From Zygnema cylindricum (lineage: Eukaryota; Streptophyta; Zygnematophyceae; Zygnematales; Zygnemataceae), in NCBI GenBank assembly GCA_037447655.1, contig JBBHKE010002832.1, positions 126,001-190,000 on the forward strand: 64,000 nt of DNA. Direction: 5' to 3'. This document shows positions 1 through 10,268 of the stretch, one piece after another. A program made the position numbers and the translations under genes. Every line of letters begins with the position of its first letter. Position 1 is the first letter of the stretch. Below the pieces are notes generated by a model. The model saw only the letters and a program-made list of their open reading frames with translations. It ran no database searches and was not told the DNA's origin.

Positions 1-835
1 CCATAGGTAGGACTATAGAGTGACCTAAGTCACTCTCCACAAAAAGGTTGAGTCCGGCAGGACTGGAACCTCCGACCGGCAGAGGGAGGCGTAGTCGTCA
101 GCTCTTATCGGTCTGTCGTAGTAGTCCGTTAGGATACATAGGGTTTGATAGCTATTTAAACATTAGCTACATCATTAATCTGATTAACAAAATACCAAAT
201 TACGGACATAGGAACTAGTTGGGTTTTAGTGCGCACGAAACAAATGTACCGGACATTTGTTATTTTCGACGGCGAACATTAAAAGCCGGTTTAGATCCGA
301 CGGCCCGCACCATCGCCGGGATCACGGAATGGCCATCTTGGCGGTTTTCGGATGTGATATGACCTGTCGACACGTGGCAAGATATCATTGGAAAGCGAGA
401 ATCTCGGGGAGCATAAAGACAAGTCTGAAAGAGACAGACGTCCCCTCTTTGGCCTTGTCGTACACCAGCCGTACAGAAAGTACATCGACCTTAGTACCTT
501 TCTGTACTGAACAGTCTTTTGATTGGTTCGTACATCAGTTGATAGGGGTTGAGAGAGGGGTTTAGAACTTAGAGGATTGAGGGGGTAGCCGCTTCTCTCC
601 CAACAAGCTTGTATAAATATTGGCATCTTTGCCACTTGACAATTAATTGCATGGTTGGACATTTTCAGTGATTCCTTTTTGCTGTGGACTCAGAGGAGTC
701 CAGACTGCACAGAGGTGCAGTCAGATTGTCTATTTACCTGCTTGGGGAGCAGAGATCCAGTTTGCAAGAGGGCTAGCCAAAAGCTATCTAGAGGCTTCCT
801 AAATTCAGTGATCCAATGGGGGACACAAAATTGCA
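1..835 (+). repeat. C1 5' LTR (partial)
   Basis: Matches 5542-6370 of the 3' LTR and ends in TTGCA directly before the primer-binding site. Base 1 corresponds to base 5542 of the 3' LTR, so the first ~280 bp are missing. It contains a TATA-like box at 612-620 and ends with an ATG (816) that opens the gag frame. Confidence 0.92.
612..620 (+). promoter_or_regulatory. TATA box in C1 5' LTR
   Basis: TATAAATAT about 220 bp before the LTR end, conserved in the 3' LTR (6153-6160). Position and sequence fit the RNA polymerase II promoter of the element, with transcript start expected about 30 bp downstream, which defines the U3/R border. This is a prediction from sequence only. Confidence 0.55.
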
Positions 836-1967
836 GGTTATGGGCCCACCCTCTAGGGTGCCCATCTTCAACAGATCTGTGTTCATTTACTGGGAAGCCA
901 TGATGACAAGGGCATTGTGTGAAAAACGATATTGGGATATCGTCAATGGAAAAGTGAAACGTCCATCTCAAGGGACCCCACTAGGGTTTGATGGAGTGAG
1001 GTTTTTTTCAGCATTATCTGCTCCAACGGAGGAGACAGATGATGGGGACAGCAGTGTGTCAGAAAAAGGGAAAGGAAAGGAGACACCTCTCACTCCTTTT
1101 GCCACGACACCTGGAATGGTGTTCGTGAAGACCGAGGAAAACGATATTCAAATGTGGGAGTACACCAACATGAATACCAGGCATTTTATTCTGAAGCACC
1201 TCACTCAAGCTTTGGCGACCTCCCATCTTAACATCTTCAAGGCCGAGGAGTTGTGGATGACTTTAGTGGAAATCTATAAAGTCGGTACCAATCAGGAGCT
1301 CCAGCTGGTTGAGCAAAGGTTGGGGAGTTATACTTACAAAGGAGGGAAGATGTTAGATTATTGCAATGACCTCTCTTGCCTGTATATGGAGATGGAGAGT
1401 GTCGGGTGGATAGGCACAATGAAAATGAAAGTTAAGACTCTTATCATGAAACTGCCGGAGGAGTATGAAAACATAGTGTACCGAGTGCAAGAAATGGATG
1501 ATAGTTCTTGGAAGTGGAGCACCGTGGTCCGAATGATACTCGTACAGGAGAACACTATTGAGATCCGCAGAGGAGGTAAGAGCGTTCAAGCTCTAGCTGC
1601 CGGGACGGACCGGTGGAGGAAAGATATGAAGAAGTCCCAAAACAGCTTCAAATGAGAAAGAGATCAATCCGGAGAACCTAGGCCCCCAAAGGGTCTTTGC
1701 CATTTCTGCAAAAAGCTAGGACACTTCATCGCTGATTGCATCAAGCTGTCAGATTTGAGGCTCCAAGAAAACCGTGGAGAGGGTTTTTCCGGAGAGAAGA
1801 AAAAGGCACTTGTGGTCACCCGAGTAAGAGTAGAGACTGAGGAGGACGAGTCCTTTGAGGAGGAGGATGGGGAGCTTCTTCTCGACGAGAACCTTGAGGA
1901 GAAGGAGATTCCTCGAAGACAGAAGTGTGCTCTTGGAGCCATTCAAGAAGCTCCACAAGGAAGATGA
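816..1967 (+). pseudogene. gag: C1 gag (capsid/nucleocapsid), interrupted
   Basis: One reading frame runs from the ATG at 816, inside the LTR, through the primer site (read as V-M-G-P) to 1967, broken by TGA at 1653-1655. Before the stop lies a UBN2/gag-like domain, with the conserved LWMTLVEIY and LGSYTYKGGKMLDYCNDL stretches near residues 145-190. After the stop, in the same frame, is a zinc knuckle CHFCKKLGHFIADC (CX2CX4HX4C) at 1698-1739 and an acidic Glu-rich linker. The frame closes at TGA 1965-1967, where related copies have Trp at the protease start. Gag would form the virus-like particle and bind element RNA through the zinc knuckle. The LTR-internal start is favoured because the frame is open and conserved in sister copies. 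Confidence 0.88.
836..848 (+). other. C1 primer-binding site, half initiator-Met tRNA type
   Basis: GGTTATGGGCCCA begins the base after the LTR end. It is the reverse complement of the eukaryotic initiator-Met tRNA up to the anticodon loop (TGGGCCCAUAACC), not of the tRNA 3' end. Drosophila copia and yeast Ty5 are known to prime from such a cleaved 5' half-tRNA. The same site, with changes, recurs in six other places in this window. Confidence 0.85.
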
Positions 1968-3327
1968 ATCATCAATTCAGATGCATCCATGCATATGGGT
2001 CGTGACAGGCACCTTTTCACTAAGCTAAGAAAGATCCTTACTGTAGAAATAGAATATGGGGATGGGAGAGTAGTTACCACAGATCTAGTGGGCTTGGTAG
2101 ATCTGAAAGTTTTAGTGAAGGGTAAGACTTCTATACTCACATTTTCAGATATGCTCTACATTCCTCAGTTGAGTAAAAATCTTGTGTCTACTTCTGTATT
2201 AGATGACAAGGATTTCGATACCTTCACTAGAAAGGGAGTCTTTACAGCTAAGTACGCAGATGAATTTTACTTCACAGCAGATAAGGGTAGCCAAGGAATG
2301 TTTAGGCTTAACTTGAGTAATAAAAAGAAGAGTGCTTACTATGGTGGTGTCCCGAGCTTGATGATTTGGCATAAGCGGTTGGGGCATGTGCATTTTGATA
2401 GGCTGAGGGAAATGAAAAAAACTGGGTGTAGTAGAAGGCATTCAGTTGGGGATAATGAAATGATGGATGATTGTAGTGGCTGTGCCCAACGAAAGGCTCA
2501 CAGACTCCCCTTTCCGAAAACTGCCACGTATAAAGGTGACAAAGTATTAGATCTGGTCCACACAGACATCTGGGGACCAGCAAGAGTACCTTCGGTTGGG
2601 GGGAAGAGGTATATGCTGACAATTACTGATGATTGGTCCAGATATTCTAGAGTCTACTTCCTAAAAACAAAGTCTGAAACACCAAAGTACTTCAAAGAAT
2701 ACCAAGCATGGAGTGAAAAGTTGCACGGAACCCCATTAAGAGAATAAAAAGTGATAATGGGGGGGAGTACACCTCTAACCAGTTTGAAGAATACTTGAGA
2801 GATGAGGGAGTTCAGCATCAGAAAATTGTACCGAATAATCCAAAACAAAATGGGGTAGCTGAGAGGTTGAACCGGACTTTGGGAGATAGTGTGTGTAGTA
2901 TGTTGGCAGATAAGAAAATAGGAAGAAGATTTTGGGCAGAAGCCATGAACTGTGCTAACTATATTAAGAATAGAGTCCTCACTACTACCGTCAAAGGAAT
3001 GACACGTTATGAGAGATGGGTTGGAAGGAAACCGGATATCTCTCACTTGAAAGTATTCGGTAGCAAGTTTATAGTCTTGACACAGATAAGAAAAACAAAA
3101 AACTAGACGCTAAAGGAAAACCGGGATATTTTGTGGGATACGATGAGGATGTGAAGGGATATAGAGTCTATGACTTAGCTAAACAAGATATCATTCTGGT
3201 AAAGCACCTTGTTTTCATGGATGAAGGGAAGTCATTTGATCCCTTCAAATACACTAAAAAAATCAGAATCAATTTTGAGTCCGAGAGTGAGGATGACTTG
3301 GAACTTCCTAGAAAGGACACAAGTTAA
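1968..3327 (+). pseudogene. pol: C1 protease and integrase part of pol, frameshifted
   Basis: An open stretch from about 1968 to 2747 holds a decayed protease active site (NSDAS where intact copies have DSGAS). It is followed by the GAG-pre-integrase zinc-binding region (WHKRLGHVHFDRL, later CSGCAQRKAH) and the first integrase catalytic Asp (LVHTDIWGPA). A one-base frameshift near 2725 moves the rest (SDNGGEYTS, second Asp; then QNGVAERLNRTL with the catalytic Glu) into another frame, and two further shifts occur near 3090 and 3110. Integrase would insert the cDNA; protease would cut the polyprotein. Both are inactive here. Confidence 0.9.
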
Positions 3328-3334
3328 AACGTGA

Positions 3335-5247
3335 TTGCAGATTCAGGGGAGATTCAAGATGGGGGGGATATACCGGAATCTCCTCATATTTTTTCACACT
3401 CTGAGGAGAGAAAGGAAGAGGAGCCAGCACCGGATTTCTAATTTCATGGATAGAGGAGCTGATGAGACAGTGCAGAGGAATCCAAGACTTCCCTCCATTC
3501 CAGCTTCGGACTTCGAGGGAGGATGGAGGAGCAACAAAAGACTACAAGATAAACAGGTTGCTCACAAGGTAACAAAGTTATCTCACCCATATGAGCCTCA
3601 GTCATACTCGGAGGCAATGGACAGTCCCGAGAAAGACCGATGGGTCAGAGCCATAAATGATGAAATGGCTACCATCATGGAAACAAATACTTGGCAGCTA
3701 GTGAACTGTCCTCCATACAGAAAACCTATAGGGTGCAAATGGGTATTTAAACTGAAGCTGAAACCAGATAATACCATTAAGAGATATAAGGCTCGGTTAG
3801 TAGCAAAGGGGTTCACCCAAAAGGAAGGGATAGATTATGAGGAGACTTTTGCTCCTGTGGTTCGGTTCCCATCTGTAAGGATTCTCCTCAGTCTAGCAGC
3901 ACCGCAAGACATGGAAACTCACCAGATGGATATCAAGACTGCCTTCCTCAACGGTGAACTAGAGGAAGAAATCTTCATGCGGCAGCCAGAGGGTTTTGTA
4001 GAGGAAGGAGAGGAGAGCAAAGTCTGCAGGCTCATAAAGTCTTTATGTGGACTGAAGCAGGCTCCCCGACAATGGAACAAGAAACTAGATGAGTTTCTCA
4101 CCAGTTTGGGATATATTAGGATTATTTTTGACCACTCTATTTATATGTTTGAAGATGAGAATGGTGTGATCTTTATTGCAATTTATGTGGATGATTTGTT
4201 GGTGTTAAGTAAGTCTATGGAAAAGATCAATAAGCTAAAGAAAGATCTTAGGAGCAGACTTGACATGAAGGATTTAGGGGAGGCTAAATATATTTTGGGA
4301 ATTCAAATGGAAAGAGATAGGTGGAAAAGGATAATCAGACTTACTCAGAACAAAGCAATCGGAAATATGCTTGAGAAATTTCAGATAGAAAAAGCAATCA
4401 GTTGTACCACTCCCATGGACTTGAAGAAAGTAAGTGATGGGAGTGTAGAAGGAGAAGTAATGATACTGGATGATGAGATGAGTCCAGAAGAGAGACAGTT
4501 TATGAAGTCTATTCCGTACAGACAAGTTGTAGGAAGTTTAACCTACTTTATGAATTGTACCAGACCGGACATAGCACCAGCAGTTGGAGTCCTCAGTAGG
4601 AGTCTTAATGATCCTAGAAAGAGAGATTGGGAGGCAGCCAAGAGGGTTATGAGATACCTGGTGGGAACTAGTGATTTATGGTTGCATTTGGGAGGCAGCC
4701 AAGAGGGTTATGAGATACCTGGTGGGAACTAGTGATTTATGGTTGCATTTGGGAGGGGAGCTCACTGACATCACTACTTGGAGTGATGCCAGTTATGAGG
4801 ATGCACCTATGAGAAGATGTACTTCTGGGTATGTGTTATATGTAGGGGAGGGTGCTTGCTGTTGGAGTAGCAAGCAACAAAAAGTTGTGTGCTCAGTCCA
4901 CTATAGAGGCTGAGTACATGGCTTCTTGTTCTGCTATGAAAGAGCAGATGTGGGTCAAGTCTTTATTGCAAGAACGGGGGTATATGAAGAAGGGAGTCCC
5001 TGAAGTGTTTTGTGATAACCAGGTTGCAATTGCAATTGCAACCAATCCAAAACATCATTTTAAAGCAAAACACATGGCCATAAGACTAAGTTTTTTGAGG
5101 GAAAAGGTGGAAAACAAAATTGTGAATTTGGTGTATAGGGGTGATGGGGAAACGGTGGCTAATATGATGACAAAACCTGTGCCCTCTCCAAAGTTAAAAT
5201 ATTGTAGAGAAAAGTGTGGATTGAAAGAGAAACTGAAATTAGACTAG
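3335..5247 (+). pseudogene. pol: C1 reverse transcriptase / RNase H, frameshifted
   Basis: The longest copia frame in the window (to 4732) contains the RVT_2 domain: WVFKLKLKPDNTIKRYKARL, HQMDIKTAFLNGEL and the catalytic box IAIYVDDLLVL (YVDD at 4184-4195). The frame is broken at a 61-bp tandem duplication (4629-4750). RNase H continues in other frames (TTWSDASYEDAPMRR; then IEAEYMA and FCDNQVAIAIA) and ends at 5247 just before the polypurine tract. The residues before ~3580 are a poorly conserved linker, and the Met at 3335 is not a real start. The catalytic residues of RT are intact, so inactivation comes from frameshifts rather than point changes. Confidence 0.93.
4629..4750 (+). repeat. 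61-bp tandem duplication inside C1 RNase H
   Basis: Bases 4629-4689 are repeated exactly or nearly so at 4690-4750. Because 61 is not a multiple of three, the copy shifts the pol reading frame at the RT/RNase H connection. It looks like a slippage or template-switch event late in the element's life. Confidence 0.92.
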
Positions 5248-5249
5248 AA

Positions 5250-5260
5250 AATAAGGGGAG
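5250..5260 (+). other. C1 polypurine tract
   Basis: AATAAGGGGAG immediately precedes the 3' LTR and is the expected plus-strand primer. The same motif lies next to the 3' LTR of C2, C3, C6 and (minus strand) C7. Confidence 0.85.
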
Positions 5261-6370
5261 TGTTAAAATCACTAGATTTAGGGCAAGTATTTTCTAGGTC
5301 TTAATTAGCTAAAATAGCTAAAAGAAAAGCACAGGCAGTCTGCCTCCACCTTCTCTCTCTAGCCTCCATACTTGTTGTAGTCACTGAAGGAAAGAGAGGG
5401 CGATGGAGCCATGGCTGCCTCAGCTCCATAGGCAGGACTAAAGAGTGACCTTAGTCACTCCCAACAAAAAGGTTGAGACCGGCAGGACTCAAACCTCCGA
5501 CCGGCAGAGCGAGGCGTAGCCGTGCCATGGCTGCCTCAGCTCCATAGGCAGGACTAAAGAGTGACCTTAGTCACTCTCAACAAAAAGGTTGAGTCCGGCA
5601 GGACTCAAACCTCCGACCTGCAGAGCGAGGCGTAGCCGTCAGCTCTTATCGGTGTGTCGTAGTAGTCCGTTAGGATATATAGGGTTTGATAGTTATTTAA
5701 ACATTAGCTACATCATTAATCTGATTAACAGAATACCAAATTACGAACATAGGAACTAGTTGGGTTTTAGTGCGCACGAAACAAATGTACCGGACATTTG
5801 TTATTTTCGACGGCGAACATTAAAAGCCGGTTTAGATCCGACAGCCCGCATCATCGCCGAGATCACGAAATGGCCATCTTGGCGGTTTTCGGATGTGACA
5901 TGACCCATCGACACGTGGCAAGATATCATTGGAAAGCGGGAATCGCGGGGAGCATAAAAACAAGTTCGAAGGAGACAGACGTCCCCTCCTTGGCCTTGTC
6001 GTACACCAGCCGTACAGAAAGAACATCGGCCTTAGTACCTTTCTGTGCTGAACAGTCTTCTGATTGGTTTGTACATCAGTAGATGGGGGTTGAGAGAGGG
6101 GTTTAGAACTTAGAGGATTGAGGAGGTAGCAGCCTCTCTCCCAACAAGCTTGTATAAATATTGGCAACTTTGCCACTTGATAACTAACTGCCTGGCATTT
6201 TCAATGATTCCTTTTTGCTGTGGACTCAGGGGAGTCCAAACTGCACAGGGGTGCATCAGATTGTTTATTTACCTGCTTGGGGAGCAGAGATCCAGTTTGC
6301 AAGAGGGCTAGCCAAAAGCTATCTAGAGGCTTCCTAAATTGAGTGATCCAATGGGGGACACAGAATTGCA
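5261..6370 (+). repeat. C1 3' LTR (complete, 1110 bp)
   Basis: Starts TGTTAAAATC after the polypurine tract and ends TTGCA at 6370, where similarity to the 5' copy stops. It contains a 116-bp tandem duplication, a TATA-like box (6153-6160), small hairpins (GAGTGAC/GTCACTC) and a B-box-like motif on the antisense strand. Confidence 0.93.
5408..5639 (+). repeat. 116-bp tandem duplication in C1 3' LTR
   Basis: Unit 5408-5523 is repeated at 5524-5639 with few differences. Each unit carries the hairpin GAGTGACCTTAGTCACTC and the antisense B-box-like motif. The window begins inside the corresponding place of the 5' LTR, so whether that LTR is also duplicated cannot be seen. Confidence 0.9.
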
Positions 6371-7172
6371 AAAATATCGTGTCACTCATCCCACTAGCAC
6401 TACAGTCATCATTAAACCACTTGCAGTTATACAAATTGACGTGTGTGGTCTCATGTGCATGCGCAGCTATAGTAGATTCATTTATTTTGTCACTTTCATT
6501 GACTACACTCGTTTTTCACGCGTGTATCCAATTTGTCATAAATTTGACGTTTTTGCACGATTTCAAGAATTTAAAGCGTTGGGTGAAAAACTTTCACAAT
6601 AAACAAATCAAGGTCTTGCGAAGCAACAACGATGGCCAAATGTTGTCCAAGCAATTTTATAATTTTCTCACGCAACATGGATCTCGCGTCACTTAACGAC
6701 ACCTCACACGCCACAACAAAATAACATCACAGAAAGGTACAATTGAACATTACATGACATGTCACGCTCTATGATGTACTTTTCAAATTTTCCTTATGAA
6801 TTTTGGGCAAAGGCTGTCGTTTCCGCAAATTACTTACGCAATCTTTGTCCCAGTAACGCTTTACCTAAATCTTCTCCAATGGAAGCGTGGTCCTCTGTCA
6901 AACCAGATATACGCCACCTTATAATCTTTGGATGTGATGCGTGGTATAAAGATCTCTTCCAATCGGACGACAAATTGGGCGCTCACGCATTTCGTGCCAT
7001 TTTCGTCGGGTACTTCGAAAGCATACTATATCTGGACTCCTTCTCAAAATCGCGCCATTACCATCGGAGAAGTGACTTTCAACGAAACGCCACATCTCCA
7101 AACCTTGTCTCGCACGCCCTTCTCTTTCGCTCTTCCCCTATTATCGAACTTTCCTTCCCTAACCCTCTATGA
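6371..7172 (+). pseudogene. pol: C0 integrase fragments
   Basis: Frames 6339-6602 and 6343-6696 encode the start of a copia integrase core (IQIDVCGL, then FIYFVTFIDYTRFSRVYP). The frame at 6759-7172 encodes the later part (MMYFSNFPYEFWAKAVVSAN, PDIRHLIIFGCDAW). They are separated by frameshifts, and the segment carrying the catalytic Glu is eroded. No start codon belongs to this fragment. Confidence 0.75.
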
Positions 7173-7769
7173 CCCTCTTCCCCCAAACCTCCCCCTTCAA
7201 TCTCTTCAGCCATTTGACCTCACCTACCTTACGCCTTCCCACTCCTCTACTTTCAATCAGCCAACTCTTCATAATCCGCCCGTCTTTTTCCCCTCACCCT
7301 CTTCAATTCCCCCTCTTATTTCACCTTCTCTTTTCCCACTTGCTTTACCGGTTGCTTCTACCACTCCTGCTAACCAAACTTTGGCCCTTCCTCTCCATTT
7401 TATCTTAAATTTTGAGGATCCTACTTCCTCTCTCTTTCTTTCCCAAAATGATTTTCTATTTACAATCTTTCCCCCACAATTTTTTCCCACTCACTTGTTT
7501 TCGAGCCTAAGCCCTTCCCTATTTTTAAGCCTTCTCGTTTACTTTGCCGAATTCCCTCACGCACTAGAGTTCCTCCCTCTCGGCTTATATTCTCCATAGG
7601 CCATGCCTCTCTTGTTTATGCTTACTCCGCTGGGGCCTGTGCCTCTCTTATTTCAACCTCTCTCTCTCTCAAAACTGCCCTATAACGTTCGGATGCCTCC
7701 CTTTGTAAGTAGGTCACTGATACCGAATGCAATGCCTTAATTTCAAACAAAACATGGAATCTTCTTTCA

Positions 7770-8350
7770 CTTCCACCTAGAAGAAAAAAAATCGGCTCCA
7801 AATGGGTCTTCTGAGTAAAGCAAAAGGCAAATGGATTGGTGGACATGTATAAAGTTTGCTTAATGGCGAAGAGCTTTTCCCAAACCGCAGATATTGATTT
7901 CAGTGAGACCTTTGCTCCCGTTTAACGATTGACATCTATACGCACTTTACTTGCTTTAGCTGCTAAACAAGATTTTCATGCTCACCAGATGGATGTTAAG
8001 AATGCTTTCTTAAATGGGATTTTATCCGAGGACGTTTACATGCATCAGCCTAAGGGTTATATTTCCCCTGGATCTGAACATCTCATTTGCCCTCTCATTA
8101 AAACAATATATGGATTGAAGCAATCCCCACGTGTATGGAACCATACCATAGATGCCATTGTGAGAAAAGAAAGATTCACCCGCATTGATGCCGACTTTAG
8201 CATTTACTCTCGTGGCTATAGCACCTCCTTGATCATTGTTACCATCTTTGTTGATGATCTCCTTCTTCTTGGTCGTTCCCTCTTTTAAATCTCTAATGTC
8301 AAAACTCTCCTTCAAAACCATTTTGACATAGCCGATCTAGGTGAACTCAC
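7770..8350 (+). pseudogene. pol: C0 reverse transcriptase fragment
   Basis: Remains of the RT N-terminus (GSKWVF, DFSETFAPV) lie at 7790-7921. After an in-frame TAA (7922-7924), a 119-codon open stretch (7929-8288) holds the RT palm, including HQMDVKNAFLNG, IYGLKQSPRVWN and the catalytic box IFVDDLLLL (FVDD). It is cut by a stop and then by the gap at 8351. Its sequence is clearly more distant from C1, C2 and C5 than those are from one another. Confidence 0.88.
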
Positions 8351-8360
8351 NNNNNNNNNN
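8351..8360. other. Assembly gap (10 N)
   Basis: Ten N bases. A copia RT frame stops on the left and unrelated AT-rich DNA starts on the right, so the two sides need not be contiguous in the genome. Confidence 1.
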
Positions 8361-9916
8361 AAAGGCAAAAAAAAGATATATATTATAAATAAAAAAACAC
8401 AAAAAAAACCCCCCACTTTTTTCTCTCCGCAAACATCCCCACACCGTTCTTTACGCCAAAACAATTAAATTCAACATCATTTTGGTGTAATCCATAGGCT
8501 AGACTTTTGGACACACAATATTTATACAAAACCGCATTTCTTGCCACACCCCTACAAACGCCTCTCTTTTTTCACCCCCCAAAAAAAACACAAAAAAATA
8601 AATATTATATATAGAAAAAAAACGGAAAAGCATATCTACAGCATACATTGTTTTTGACACCAAATGGCTTTTGTCATAATCCCAACCTCCCACCACTTTC
8701 CTCCATGACAAAAACACATTAATTAAAATCAATGAAAAAAAAGTACCCACAGAAGAAATAGATGGAAATATGAATGAATGTGGTGTCTCCACTCCTCACC
8801 AATTTCTATCACGACGGCTCTCCCTCCCCCTCCCCCTCTCCCCCACATCCCAACCCACCCCACCCCACCCTCTCACTGCTCCTATTCCATCTTGAAACGT
8901 AGAATTCCATAATTAGATTTTTTTTACATACGACTTCAAAAAATAACCTCAAATAGTGACAAAAAATACCAAAAGGTAAAACTTCTTTGTTCCATTTTTT
9001 ATCATTTACAACTTATGACATCTCCCCCCACCCCACTTATACTTCGATCCCTCTCCTAACTCCCCCCCCCCCCACCCCCCACCTCCAACTTGAAGACAAA
9101 ATCGAAAGATAAAATGGAGGAACTAATGTGAAATGAAATCTTTGGTCTTTCTTTCTAATTTAATTATATGTTTTATTAACCTCAATTCCTCACTAAATTG
9201 ATTATATGTTTTATTAACCTCAATTTCTTACTATTTTTATGCATCAAATGCATCCCCTATTCCAGTATCCACTCACAAGTATGTCAATCGTGTAAGGTTG
9301 CCTATCTCCGCCGCAATGCTCCCGCTTAGTCCTAGGTTTAATAAATATCTGCACCCCCCTCTCAAAGGACTTTAAACGAAATCCTTCCCTCCTCCCCCTC
9401 CCCGACCATCTTGTCTCATCGAACTCGAGGGCGCATTATGGCAGAGCTTGCTCACATCCTAAGAATTAGAATAAAGTGCGAAATTCAGTGCGAGATTCCG
9501 TATGCAATTCAGTGTGGAATCATGACAGCAGAGATTGCACGCATCGATAGCCACTCACACGCCAATCACGCGACGAGAATCATCGCAGACGAAATACCCT
9601 CCGCCACATTTGATTTCGGGAAAGCTCCCTTTGTTCACAATCGCCGCCTTCACCGCCTCCAGAGCCGACTCTGCAGCAGCAGGATCGGCAGAGAAGCGGC
9701 AGAGCAGCGAATTAAAGATACGTTTCGCACGTGTGAATACATGTACTGCACAATAGAATAGAGAAAAGGAAGGTCAAAGGAAGGGAAAACGTACTGTCTG
9801 GTTCCGGCATGACTCCAATGTAATCTCCCATTACGAGTGCCACGTGGCACACGAACATCAGCACTGTCGCGATGACCATGGTGGGAGCCATGGGCTGCAG
9901 GGTCGCCACGTCACAA
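8361..9916. other. Gene-free, low-complexity AT/C-rich DNA
   Basis: I see no protein family, LTR or RNA gene. The stretch holds A-rich and C-rich tracts, a CCCT/CACCC-rich patch at 8820-8872, a poly-C run at 9064-9080, and a short direct repeat of a TTGATTATATGTTTTATTAA-like phrase near 9160-9215. Open frames at 9411-9761 have no recognisable motif. Confidence 0.6.
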
Positions 9917-10268
9917 GCCAGGTGGCAATCTTTGTCCACTTAGACACGTTTTCCACGTTTTCCAGTTCCGTTAGGGTTTGGTCCGCGGAAATCCTTCGAA
10001 CCATAAGCAAGGTACAGTCCTGCAGCAGTCTCCGTCCACCTAGATCCTTTCGTTTCATCAGGACCAGTACTGTAGGGTTTCATCAGTAATTTTAGTATCG
10101 TCTGTACTTTTTGAGGGTGAACTGTTTGGTCTATGTCGTTTGGGATAATCTAAACCTAAAGCCAGGTGGCAATCTTTGTCCACTTACACGCTTTACAGTT
10201 CGGTTAGGGTTTGGTCCGGGGAAATCCTTCAAACCATAAGCAAGGTACAGTATTGTGCTGTAGCAGTC
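9917..10268 (+). repeat. Imperfect direct repeat of ~110 bp
   Basis: Bases 9917-10030 and 10161-10268 share the same order of words: GCCAGGTGGCAATCTTTGTC, GTTAGGGTTTGGTCC, GGAAATCCTTC, AACCATAAGCAAGGTACAGT and GCAGTC. The second copy has small deletions. The origin is unknown. Confidence 0.85.

Larger units (their letters stand above)
1..6370 (+). mobile_element. C1: Ty1/copia LTR retrotransposon, left end outside window
   Basis: LTR-bounded element in the order LTR, primer site, gag, protease, integrase, reverse transcriptase, RNase H, polypurine tract, LTR. Integrase before RT places it in Ty1/copia (Pseudoviridae). The two LTR copies align end to end (bases 1-835 with 5542-6370) at roughly 95% by eye, so it is among the younger elements here, yet the internal region carries at least two in-frame stops and several frameshifts and cannot be autonomous. 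About 280 bp of the 5' LTR, and any left target duplication, lie outside the window. It abuts an unrelated copia relic at 6371, which was probably its target. Confidence 0.93.
6371..8350 (+). mobile_element. C0: old copia relic, truncated by C1 and by the assembly gap
   Basis: Directly after the C1 LTR begin fragments of integrase and, further on, reverse transcriptase of a copia element unlike the others (for example HQMDVKNAFLNGILSEDVYMHQPKGY). It is heavily decayed, has a long C/T-rich low-conservation stretch (7170-7620), and ends at the N-gap. C1 probably inserted into it. Confidence 0.8.

Noticed and set aside
7169-7600. Overlapping Leu/Pro/Ser-rich frames in C0
   Set aside because: C/T-rich low-complexity DNA between integrase and RT remnants; no domain.
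9411-9761. 116-codon open frame as a host gene
   Set aside because: No recognisable domain, no homology to anything else in the window, composition like the surrounding gene-free DNA.
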